From: Massilia kyonggiensis
GTDB taxonomy: Bacteria; Pseudomonadota; Gammaproteobacteria; Burkholderiales; Burkholderiaceae_D
NCBI RefSeq assembly: GCF_024756235.1
Contig: NZ_JANUGY010000016.1
Span: 1 to 64,000 of the forward strand
DNA length: 64,000 bases
Direction: 5' to 3'
Below, in pieces: positions 24,450 through 32,004 of this stretch. Position 1 is the first letter of the stretch. Each line of letters starts with the position of its first letter. The position numbers and the translations under genes are program-made. The notes under the pieces are model-generated. The model ran no database searches. It saw only the letters and a program-made list of their open reading frames with translations, and had not been told where the DNA came from.

Positions 24450-24980
24450 ATGACCATCAAATCGCTCATCGCACTCGCATGTGCGCTGACCGCAGCCGCC
24501 GGCGCCCACGCCGCCGATCAATTGCAAGCGTCGATGACGCTCGTCGGACCCGACGGCACCGGCAAACCGATCGGCGTCGTGACGATCACCGAATCCAAGA
24601 GCGGACTCGTATTCACGCCCAATCTGACGAACCTGCCGCCGGGATCCCACGGCTACCACGTGCACGAAATGGCCAGCTGCGGCACGAGCGAGAAGGATGG
24701 GAAGAAGGTCCCGGCCGGCGCGGCCGGCGGTCACTACGACCCGACCGGCGCCAAGCACCATGCCGGTCCGTCCGGCGACGGTCACCTGGGTGACCTGCCG
24801 CCGCTCGTCGTCGCGGACAACGGCGGCGCCAGCACGGCGGTGACGGCGCCCCGCCTGACGAAATTGTCGGAGGTGAAGGGCAAGGCGCTGATGATCCACG
24901 CCGGCGGCGACAATTTTTCGGACCAGCCGAAGCCGCTGGGCGGCGGCGGCGACCGGATCGCCTGCGGCGTCATTCAATAA
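24450..24980 (+). CDS. sodC: Periplasmic Cu/Zn superoxide dismutase
   Basis: SodC dismutates superoxide in the periplasm. The 176-residue precursor has a signal peptide (residues 1-21, cut after AGAHA). Copper ligands lie in HGYHVHE (about 67-73), the intramolecular disulfide pairs C77 with C172, and zinc-loop residues include H95 and H103/H104. LMIHAGGDN at 147-155 carries the last copper histidine. A clear AAAGGAG precedes the ATG. The active-site residues appear complete. Confidence 0.95.
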   Translation: MTIKSLIALACALTAAAGAHAADQLQASMTLVGPDGTGKPIGVVTITESKSGLVFTPNLTNLPPGSHGYHVHEMASCGTSEKDGKKVPAGAAGGHYDPTGAKHHAGPSGDGHLGDLPPLVVADNGGASTAVTAPRLTKLSEVKGKALMIHAGGDNFSDQPKPLGGGGDRIACGVIQ

Positions 24981-24983
24981 GGC

Positions 24984-25460
24984 TTACAACCCCAGGTCCG
25001 ACAGCCCGGGGTGATCGTCCGGCCGCCGACCCAGCGGCCAGTGAAACTTGCGCTCGGATTCCAGGATCGGCATGTCGTTCAGGCAGGCATAGCGCCGCTG
25101 CATGAGGCCGTTCTCGTCGAATTCCCAGTTCTCGTTGCCGAACGTGCGGAACCAGTTGCCGGAATCGTCGTGCCATTCGTAGGCGTAGCGCACGGCGATG
25201 TGGTTGCCTTCCACCGCCCACAATTCCTTGATCAGGCGGTAGTCCAGTTCCTTCTTCCATTTGCGGTCCAGGAACTGGACGATCTGCTCGCGGCCCGTGA
25301 CGAATTCCGCGCGGTTGCGCCATTGGCTGTCCGGCGTGTAGGCCAAGGCGACTTTTTCCGGATCGCGGCTGTTCCAGCCATCCTCAGCCAGTCGGACTTT
25401 CTGGATGGCCGTTTTACGCGTGAATGGCGGGAGTGGGGGACGGGGTTCGATCGAGGACAT
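24984..25460 (-). CDS. DUF1348 / NTF2-like protein
   Basis: A 158-residue protein of the DUF1348 branch of the NTF2-like (SnoaL) cone fold. Recognisable stretches are EDGWNSRDPEKVALAYTPDS near residue 26, WRNRAEFVTGREQI, and AVRYAYEWHDDSGNWFRTFGNENW. Members are small-molecule-binding proteins of uncertain reaction. It is divergent from a TetR regulator, with two identical operators in the spacer, so it is probably repressed by it and induced by a xenobiotic or reactive electrophile. That role is inference. Confidence 0.88.
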   Translation of the reverse strand: MSSIEPRPPLPPFTRKTAIQKVRLAEDGWNSRDPEKVALAYTPDSQWRNRAEFVTGREQIVQFLDRKWKKELDYRLIKELWAVEGNHIAVRYAYEWHDDSGNWFRTFGNENWEFDENGLMQRRYACLNDMPILESERKFHWPLGRRPDDHPGLSDLGL

Positions 25461-25481
25461 GGGCGTTCCTTTATGTGTGAG

Positions 25482-25498
25482 GTAGACAGGTCTGTATC
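25482..25498 (+). promoter_or_regulatory. TetR-type operator, site 1
   Basis: GTAGACAGGTCTGTATC contains the inverted repeat AGAC-AG-GTCT. It lies 21 bases upstream of the DUF1348 start, where binding would block that promoter. An identical 17-mer occurs at 25545-25561. Confidence 0.75.
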
Positions 25499-25544
25499 GT
25501 AAGCGAATTCGACTCTAGCCGCCCCGTGCATCCAGCTAGTTGAT

Positions 25545-25561
25545 GTAGACAGGTCTGTATC
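25545..25561 (+). promoter_or_regulatory. TetR-type operator, site 2
   Basis: This is the same 17-mer as site 1, 63 bases away (about six helical turns) and 39 bases before the TetR start. Two identical sites on one helix face suit autoregulation together with repression of the divergent gene. The AGAC...GTCT core resembles NemR-type operators. Confidence 0.75.
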
Positions 25562-25600
25562 ATATACTGGAGTCCCGTATTCCGACCTGATCCGACATCC

Positions 25601-26161
25601 ATGGCCCAGCCCTCCGCCCGCGACCGCATCCTCGACACGGCAAAACGCTTGTTCTACCGCGACGGTTTCCGCGCCACCGGCATCGATCGGATCATTGCGG
25701 AATCCGGCGTGGCGAAGATGTCGCTGTACCGCCATTTCCCATCGAAAGACGATCTGATCGCTGCCTTCCTCGACTGGCGCCACGACCACTGGACGTCGTG
25801 GTTCACGGCCGCCGTCGATGCCAGGCTCGCGCGCGGGGAAGGGCTGACTGCCGTGGCCGATGCGCTGGGCGAGTGGTTCGCGCAGGAGGATTTTCGCGGC
25901 TGCGCTTTCATCAACGCCGTTGCGGAGACGGGCGCGGCGGACGATCCCCGCCACCGGGAGCAGGCCGTCCGGCACAAGCGCGATCTGGCGCGCTATCTCG
26001 GCGACGTGGCCACCCGGCTGGGGCTGGCGGCGCCGGACCAGGTGGCGGAAGAGGCGCTGTTGTGCGTGGAAGGCATGATCGTGCGGGCGCAGATGGACCC
26101 GGGGCCCGGGATCGTCGACGCGGGCCGGCGCCTGCTCGCACGGATCGAACGGGATGCGTAA
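25601..26161 (+). CDS. TetR/AcrR-family repressor
   Basis: A 186-residue regulator with the TetR helix-turn-helix at about residues 8-55 (RDRILDTAKRLFYRDGFRATGIDRIIAESGVAKMSLYRHFPSK, in parts) and a variable ligand-binding domain after it. It is divergent from the DUF1348 gene, and twin operators in between support local repression and autoregulation. The ligand is unknown. Confidence 0.93.
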   Translation: MAQPSARDRILDTAKRLFYRDGFRATGIDRIIAESGVAKMSLYRHFPSKDDLIAAFLDWRHDHWTSWFTAAVDARLARGEGLTAVADALGEWFAQEDFRGCAFINAVAETGAADDPRHREQAVRHKRDLARYLGDVATRLGLAAPDQVAEEALLCVEGMIVRAQMDPGPGIVDAGRRLLARIERDA

Positions 26162-26272
26162 CATTTTCCCATCTATTTGTTACAATATTTCAATATATGG
26201 TCACGTTGCGCTCGTGCCGCCTGCTATGATGGGTAGCTGAGCCGCTCCGGCTTGCCTCCGACTACCCACGAT

Positions 26273-28948
26273 ATGCCCTGGCCTTTCGATCCTGCGTCCC
26301 TGGATGACACATCCGCCCGAAAGCCGAGCGACATGGAAGTGCAGATGCGGCGCCACCCGTGGGAGACGACGCCCGTCGGTCCTGTCGCGCACTGGCCCTT
26401 CAGCCTGAAACTCGCCGTCCGCACGCTGCTCGATTGCCAGCTGCCGATGTACCTCGCCTGGGGCGACGCGTACACGCAATTCTTCAACGATGCCTACGTG
26501 CCGATCCTCGGCGCCAAGAAGGACGGGGCACTGGGCGGCGACGCCCGCGAGACGTGGCCGGAGATCTGGCCGACCATCGGCCCGATGTGGGCGCGCGTGC
26601 TGCAGGGGGAGCCCGTCGGTTCGAGCGACCTCGCGCTGACGATCAACCGCTACGGCTATTTCGAGACCTGCCATTTCGCCTATTCGTACAGTCCCGTCTA
26701 CGGCGACGACGGGCGGCCCGAAGGCGTGCTGGTGACCTTCGTCGAAACGACGGAGATCGTGCTGGCCGAACGCCGCCGCGCCTTCCAGCTTGAACTGGCC
26801 GACATCCTGCGCCGCGAGACGTCGTCCGGTCCGCTGCTGCGGGCCGCGCTGCGCCAGGTCGGCGCCTACGTCGACGACGCCACCGTGACGTATGCCGAGA
26901 CCCGGCCGGGCATGGATGCGGCCGTGATCCTGGAACAGTGGGACGGCGGCGCACGCACGCCGCAGTCCGGGCGCACCGTGCCGGTGGCGGAGTTGGCGCT
27001 CGGCGTGCCGGAACGCCTGTGCGCCGGCGAGACCGTATGGGCGGCCGATGGCGCGGCCGGCACCAGGGCGGGCATCGCGGTGCCGCTGATGGACGGCGAC
27101 CGCCTGGCGGCCGTGCTGGCGCTGCACGCGCCGCTCGACGCGGGCCGCATCGCGGACGAGGTCCGCCTGCTCGAAGACGCCGCGCGCCGCACGTGGGAAG
27201 CGCTGCGCCGCATCCGCGCCGAGGAAGCGCTGCGCGAAGAGACGCGCGTGCTGGAGCTGATGAAGAGCGCGACCGAGACGCTGGCATCGACCATCGCCCT
27301 CGAACCGCTGATGCAGGCCATCACGGATGCCGCGACGCAGCTCGTCGGCGCGGAATTCGGCGCGTTCTTCTACAACGCGAAGGACGACAAGGGCGACGTG
27401 TATTCGCTGTACGCGCTGTCCGGTGCGCCGCGCGTCGCGTTCGAACGCCTGGGCATGCCGCGTGCCACCGCCGTGTTCGGGCCGACGTTCCACGGCAGCG
27501 CGCCGATCCGCAGCGACGACATCCGCCAGGATCCCCGCTATGGCCTGTCGGCGCCGCACCACGGCATGCCGGCGGGGCACCTGCCCGTCGTGAGTTATCT
27601 CGCCGCGTCCGTCGTGTCGCGCTCGGGCGAGGTGATCGGCGGCCTGTTCTTCGGCCATTCGCAGCGGGCCATGTTCAGCGAACGCAGCGAAGAATTGATC
27701 GGCGCCTTCGCCGTGCAGGCCGCGATCGCGATCGACAACGCGCGCCTGTACGACATGGCCCAGCGCGCGGCCGAGGAACGCGAGCAGCTGCTGGCCAGCG
27801 AGCGCGCGGCGCGCGCCGAGGCCGAGCGGCACAACAAGATGAAGGACGAGTTCCTCGCGATGCTGGCGCACGAACTTCGCAATCCGCTGGCGCCCATCAC
27901 GAGCGCGGCCCAGCTCCTGCGCCTGCCCGAGGTGAACGAAGGGCTGCGCCTGAAGGCCAGCAACATCATCTCGCGCCAGGTGCGCCACATGACGGAGCTC
28001 GTCGACGACCTGCTGGACGTCTCGCGCGTCACCCGCGGTCTCGTGAAACTGGAGAACGAGATCCTCGACCTGAACAAGGTTGCGATGGCGGCCGTGGAGC
28101 AGGCGCGCCCGCACATCGAGGAGCGCCAGCACGGACTCACGGTGGAGCTGCCGGATGCGCCGGTGCCGGTCGCAGGCGACCGCACGCGCCTGATCCAGGT
28201 GCTCGTCAACCTGCTCAACAACTCCGCCAAGTACACGCCGCCGGGCGGACGCATCGCTCTCCTCGTCACCACCTGCGACGGCGCGGCGCAGGCCGCGGTG
28301 CGCGACAACGGCACCGGCATCGACGCGCAACTGCTGCCGCACGTGTTCGACCTGTTCACGCAGGCCGACCGCGCACCCGACCGCTCGCAGGGCGGCCTCG
28401 GGATCGGCCTCGCGCTCGTGAAGAGCATCGTCCGCATGCACAACGGCCAGGTGGCAGCGCACAGCGCCGGACCGCAGCAGGGCACGACGATGACCGTCAC
28501 CCTGCCGCTCGCGCAGGCCGAGGTGGGGCAGGTCGTGCGGTCGGGCGAGGGCAGCGGGGCGGCGCGGCCGCTCACGGTCACCATCGTCGACGACAACGGC
28601 GACGCGGGCCATTCGCTGGCGGTGCTGCTGCGCGCGCACGGCCACACGGTGCACGTGCACGAGGACGCGGCCGGCACGCTGGCGCATGCCGATCGCGCCA
28701 CCGAAGTGTTCATCCTCGACATCGGCCTGCCCGACATGACGGGCTACGAACTGGCGCGCCGCCTGCGCCGCGATACGCGCCACGCGCATGCGGTCTACGT
28801 CGCGCTGACGGGCTATGGCCAGCAGCGCGACCGCGAGCTGTCGCGCCAGGCGGGTTTCGATCACCACCTCGTCAAGCCGGTCGAAATCGGCAAGCTGGCG
28901 CAGATCCTGGCAGCAAAGGCGTCGAACCAGCCTGCCCTGGAAGGTTGA
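26273..28948 (+). CDS. Hybrid sensor histidine kinase (PAS-GAF-HisKA-HATPase-REC)
   Basis: A cytoplasmic hybrid kinase of about 891 residues. A PAS-like N-terminal domain covers roughly 20-165 (with LAWGDAYTQFFNDAYVPILG). GAF-like domains lie at about 185-310 and 335-500. The HisKA box KDEFLAMLAHELRNPLAP has its phospho-accepting His at about 533. The HATPase follows with VLVNLLNNSAKYTPPGG and GGLGIGLALVK. A C-terminal receiver has acceptor Asp in VFILDIGLPDMTGYE (about 817). I prefer the ATG at 26273; an in-frame TTG at 26252 is possible. No membrane segment is present. The next gene encodes a LuxR-type regulator. Confidence 0.93.
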   Translation: MPWPFDPASLDDTSARKPSDMEVQMRRHPWETTPVGPVAHWPFSLKLAVRTLLDCQLPMYLAWGDAYTQFFNDAYVPILGAKKDGALGGDARETWPEIWPTIGPMWARVLQGEPVGSSDLALTINRYGYFETCHFAYSYSPVYGDDGRPEGVLVTFVETTEIVLAERRRAFQLELADILRRETSSGPLLRAALRQVGAYVDDATVTYAETRPGMDAAVILEQWDGGARTPQSGRTVPVAELALGVPERLCAGETVWAADGAAGTRAGIAVPLMDGDRLAAVLALHAPLDAGRIADEVRLLEDAARRTWEALRRIRAEEALREETRVLELMKSATETLASTIALEPLMQAITDAATQLVGAEFGAFFYNAKDDKGDVYSLYALSGAPRVAFERLGMPRATAVFGPTFHGSAPIRSDDIRQDPRYGLSAPHHGMPAGHLPVVSYLAASVVSRSGEVIGGLFFGHSQRAMFSERSEELIGAFAVQAAIAIDNARLYDMAQRAAEEREQLLASERAARAEAERHNKMKDEFLAMLAHELRNPLAPITSAAQLLRLPEVNEGLRLKASNIISRQVRHMTELVDDLLDVSRVTRGLVKLENEILDLNKVAMAAVEQARPHIEERQHGLTVELPDAPVPVAGDRTRLIQVLVNLLNNSAKYTPPGGRIALLVTTCDGAAQAAVRDNGTGIDAQLLPHVFDLFTQADRAPDRSQGGLGIGLALVKSIVRMHNGQVAAHSAGPQQGTTMTVTLPLAQAEVGQVVRSGEGSGAARPLTVTIVDDNGDAGHSLAVLLRAHGHTVHVHEDAAGTLAHADRATEVFILDIGLPDMTGYELARRLRRDTRHAHAVYVALTGYGQQRDRELSRQAGFDHHLVKPVEIGKLAQILAAKASNQPALEG

Positions 28949-28973
28949 CATCCGTTGTCATAACGATCAGTAT
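28945..28973 (+). promoter_or_regulatory. Possible sigma-70 promoter before the LuxR-type gene
   Basis: A consensus TTGACA (28945-28950) overlaps the kinase stop codon, with a weak CAGTAT 17 bases later. It could give the downstream regulator its own promoter. The weak -10 box keeps this tentative. Confidence 0.3.
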
Positions 28974-29009
28974 TAGCCGCGCCTTTATCCCAACCTTATC
29001 CAGCCGACC

Positions 29010-30014
29010 GTGTCCCGCAAAAAGAACAGCCGTCAATGGGCCCGCCTGCGCATCCTGTGCTACGCGGGACTGGACTTGATGACGATCGTCCAGGATGCGT
29101 TCACCCTGGTGCGCGAGCTCGTGCCGAATTCCTGCGCCGAGCTGGCGCTGCGCGTCGATCCGGCCGAGGCGTCGCCGCTGGCCGGGAACGACCCCGCCTA
29201 CGTGGCGGTGCTGCCGCCGCCGAGCGGCTATGCGTACCGCGACCACGCCGGCTTCACGGCGAACGGCACGCCCGCATTACATACGCTGCAGGTACCGCTG
29301 TCGAACGCGGGCCGCCGGCTGGGCGAGATCACGCTGTGGCGCCACGAAGGGCCCGCATTCGACCGCCACGACGAGGAAGACCTGCAGCGCGTGGCGACGT
29401 ATTTCGAGCACGTGCTGCGCAATGCGCCCGAACTGGCGGCCGGCAGCGCGGGCGTCATCGAGGACGAGGCCATGCTGCTGGCCACCGTCGACGGCCAGAT
29501 CCTGTACCTGAGCGATTCGGCCGGCGCGCTGCTCGACCAGCTCGCGGCGCAGGAGCGCCAGGCCTTCAACCGCCGCACCTTGCCCCCGTTCTGCCTGCGC
29601 CTCGTGGAATCCGTCGCGCACGGCGACCGCTACCCGTGGCTGCTGCCGCTCGGGACCCTCGCCATGGCCGGCGGCGTGCTGGAGGCGCGCGCGCAGTGGA
29701 TGAGCGCCGGCGGCGCGGCCGCGCTGCATGCCGAGGACCCGGCGTACATCCGCACGGTCGGCATCTTCATGAAATTCGTCGTGCCGCTGCCGCTGCGCAT
29801 CTGGCGCGCAATCGGCTCCGTCGAGCTGTCGCCGCAACAGGCCGAGGTGGCGTTCTGGATGGGCGTCGGCGGCGGCCGCGAATCGGCGCGCGCCAACATG
29901 GAAGTCAGCGACGCCGTGCTGCGCGATTGCGTGAAGGCCGTCTACGAAAAATTCGGCTGCTCGTCCGAGGCCGGGCTGCTGGAACAGCTGCGCCCCACCG
30001 TCTCGCGCATGTAA
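29010..30014 (+). CDS. LuxR-type helix-turn-helix regulator
   Basis: A 334-residue protein starting at the GTG at 29010 (MSRKKNSRQW). The N-terminal 200 residues look like a GAF/PAS-type sensory region. The C-terminal 60 residues contain a divergent LuxR-like HTH (VELSPQQAEVAFWMGVGGGR then SDAVLRDCVKAVYEKFGCSSEAGLL). It has no receiver domain, so it is not a classical response regulator. Its place after the hybrid kinase suggests a shared pathway, which is inference. Confidence 0.8.
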   Translation: MSRKKNSRQWARLRILCYAGLDLMTIVQDAFTLVRELVPNSCAELALRVDPAEASPLAGNDPAYVAVLPPPSGYAYRDHAGFTANGTPALHTLQVPLSNAGRRLGEITLWRHEGPAFDRHDEEDLQRVATYFEHVLRNAPELAAGSAGVIEDEAMLLATVDGQILYLSDSAGALLDQLAAQERQAFNRRTLPPFCLRLVESVAHGDRYPWLLPLGTLAMAGGVLEARAQWMSAGGAAALHAEDPAYIRTVGIFMKFVVPLPLRIWRAIGSVELSPQQAEVAFWMGVGGGRESARANMEVSDAVLRDCVKAVYEKFGCSSEAGLLEQLRPTVSRM

Positions 30015-30146
30015 CGCATCCCACCCCTCGCGTGGGGCTGGGACGGCGCGGACGATCTCCCTATCATGGCGTCAAGCTCGAAGCAGGGACCCGGCAAATG
30101 CTGCGGTCCCTGCCCGCTATCTCATCGATCATTCATTGGAACGAAC

Positions 30147-30290
30147 ATGGACTTGTACAGCGTCCTGGCCACGTATGCGCTGATGGACCCGTCGCGCGTG
30201 CCGGGTCCGGCCAGCCTCGCGCTCGTCGTCGTCGTCGCGCTGGCGCTGTTCGGGTTGTCGGTGGGGGCGGGGAGACGGCGCGGCCCGTAA
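30147..30290 (+). CDS. Possible small membrane protein
   Basis: A 47-residue reading frame with one hydrophobic helix (PASLALVVVVALALFGLSVGA) and a basic C-terminus (GRRRGP), the layout of a single-pass small membrane protein. It is not recognised as a family. There is no strong Shine-Dalgarno. High-GC sequence gives many chance frames, so this is tentative. Confidence 0.35.
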   Translation: MDLYSVLATYALMDPSRVPGPASLALVVVVALALFGLSVGAGRRRGP

Positions 30291-30341
30291 TCCGACAATA
30301 ACAGCGATACGCGCGACCTTCTCGCGCGAGGGGAACCTTCG

Positions 30342-31955
30342 CTAGCGGCCCGCCGTCTCCCTGATCTTCCCGAACTGGTCGCCCTTCTTCCACGCGGGCA
30401 TGGCCGGTGCATCGGCCACCATGCGGCCCAGGTTCAGCGTGAACTGCGCCTGCTGCACCATGCCCGCCAGGTCCCAGCTTGGGTCGTACTCGTCGTCCGC
30501 CTGGTGGTAGCGCGGGCCGTACGCCTTCTGCTTCGCGTCGTTCGCGTCCTTGTCCTTGACCCAGTCACGCCCGCCCGCGATGGAGAATGCCGGCACGCCC
30601 GCCTTGGCGAAGCTGAAGTGGTCGCTGCGGAAGTAGCCGCCGCCCAGGTCCGGACCCGCCGGTGCGATGGCCAGGTGCATCGCCTTCGCCGTCGCCGCCG
30701 CCATGGCGCCCAGGTCGGAGCGCTCGCTGCCGCGTACGCCGATGTCCTTCGCGGCCGCAACGAAATTCAGGCTGTCCAGGTTCAGCGCCGCCGCCGTCCT
30801 GTCGAGCGGCCAGAGCGGACGGGCCGCATAGGCCGCGCTGCCCAGCAGGCCTTGCTCCTCGGCCGCGACCCATAAAAACATCTGGCTGCGCTTCGCCGGA
30901 TGGCGCGCCGCTTCCTGCGCCATCGCGAGGAGCCCCGCGCTGCCGGACGCGTTGTCGACGGCGCCGTTGTAGATCGTGTCGCTGGTGTCCCCCTGCTTGC
31001 CCAGGTGGTCCCAGTGCGCCGAATAGATGACGACTTCGTTCTTCAGCTTCGGGTCGGTGCCGGGCACGACGCCGGCCACGTTGAACTGCTGCAGCGTGCG
31101 CACGGCCGCCTGCGCGTGGCCGGCCACGCGTGCGTTCAACTCGACGGGCCTGAACGACTTGTCTTCGGCCGCCGCGCGCAGCTTGTCGAGGTCTTGCCCG
31201 GCGGCCGTGAACAGCGCGCGTGCCGTGGCGTCCGTGATCCAGCCCTGCAGCCCGGTGCCCAGGTCGGCGTCGGCCAGCTGGAAGCGTTCGGCCATCCAGC
31301 TGTTGTGCACGACGCCCCAGCCGTACGAGGCGGAGGCATCCGTGTGGATCAGCAGGACGCCGGCCGCGCCGCGGCGCGCCGCTTCCTCGAATTTATACGT
31401 CCAGCGGCCGTAATACGTGAGGCTCTTGCCGGCGAAGCGGTTCGGCTCCGCACCGGTCGGCGCGGGATCGTTGACGAGCATGACGAGCACCTTGCCCTTG
31501 ACGTCGATGCCCTTGTAGTCGTCCCAGCCGCCTTCTTCCGGCGCCGCGATGCCGTAGCCGGCGAAGACGAGCGGCGCGTCGAGATCGTGCGCGGGCCGCG
31601 CATCGCCCGGTGCCCACACCCAGTCCTTGCCGAACGCCAGCGGCAGCGGCTTGCCGCCCGCGACCAGCGCGACGGTGCTGTCCTGCGGCAGCGCCTTTAC
31701 GCCGGCGATGTTGACGGCCTGGCGGTAGCTGTTGCCGTTGGCTGGACGCAGGCCGGCCGCCTGCGCCTGCGCTTCCAGGTAGGCGACGGTGAGGTCGCCG
31801 CCGCGCTGGCCGGTGCCGCGGCCCTCCAGCAGGTCGGACGACAGGAAAGCCAGGTGGGCGCGCAACGGCGCTTCCTGGACGGTGGCAGGGGCTGCGTGAG
31901 CCGTGGAAGCCAGCGCCAGGGTGGCGGCGCCGGCCATGAAGACGAGCTTGAGCAT
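30342..31955 (-). CDS. Secreted M28-family zinc aminopeptidase with PA domain
   Basis: A 537-residue exported peptidase with a signal peptide at 1-21 (cut after STAHA). A protease-associated insert (PLVFAGYGIAAPEEGGWDDYKGIDVKGKVLVMLVND, in parts) occupies about 125-260. The M28 catalytic domain follows with zinc ligands in YSAHWDHLG (His and Asp), GAVDNASG, the Glu pair in WVAAEEQG, and a last His in FRSDHFSF. It releases N-terminal amino acids from peptides outside the inner membrane. A second M28 gene follows on the same strand. Confidence 0.93.
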   Translation of the reverse strand: MLKLVFMAGAATLALASTAHAAPATVQEAPLRAHLAFLSSDLLEGRGTGQRGGDLTVAYLEAQAQAAGLRPANGNSYRQAVNIAGVKALPQDSTVALVAGGKPLPLAFGKDWVWAPGDARPAHDLDAPLVFAGYGIAAPEEGGWDDYKGIDVKGKVLVMLVNDPAPTGAEPNRFAGKSLTYYGRWTYKFEEAARRGAAGVLLIHTDASASYGWGVVHNSWMAERFQLADADLGTGLQGWITDATARALFTAAGQDLDKLRAAAEDKSFRPVELNARVAGHAQAAVRTLQQFNVAGVVPGTDPKLKNEVVIYSAHWDHLGKQGDTSDTIYNGAVDNASGSAGLLAMAQEAARHPAKRSQMFLWVAAEEQGLLGSAAYAARPLWPLDRTAAALNLDSLNFVAAAKDIGVRGSERSDLGAMAAATAKAMHLAIAPAGPDLGGGYFRSDHFSFAKAGVPAFSIAGGRDWVKDKDANDAKQKAYGPRYHQADDEYDPSWDLAGMVQQAQFTLNLGRMVADAPAMPAWKKGDQFGKIRETAGR

Positions 31956-32004
31956 GGGTAAATGCGTGTCGTTGTCGGGACCCGCATTGTAGAGCAGGCG
32001 CCGC

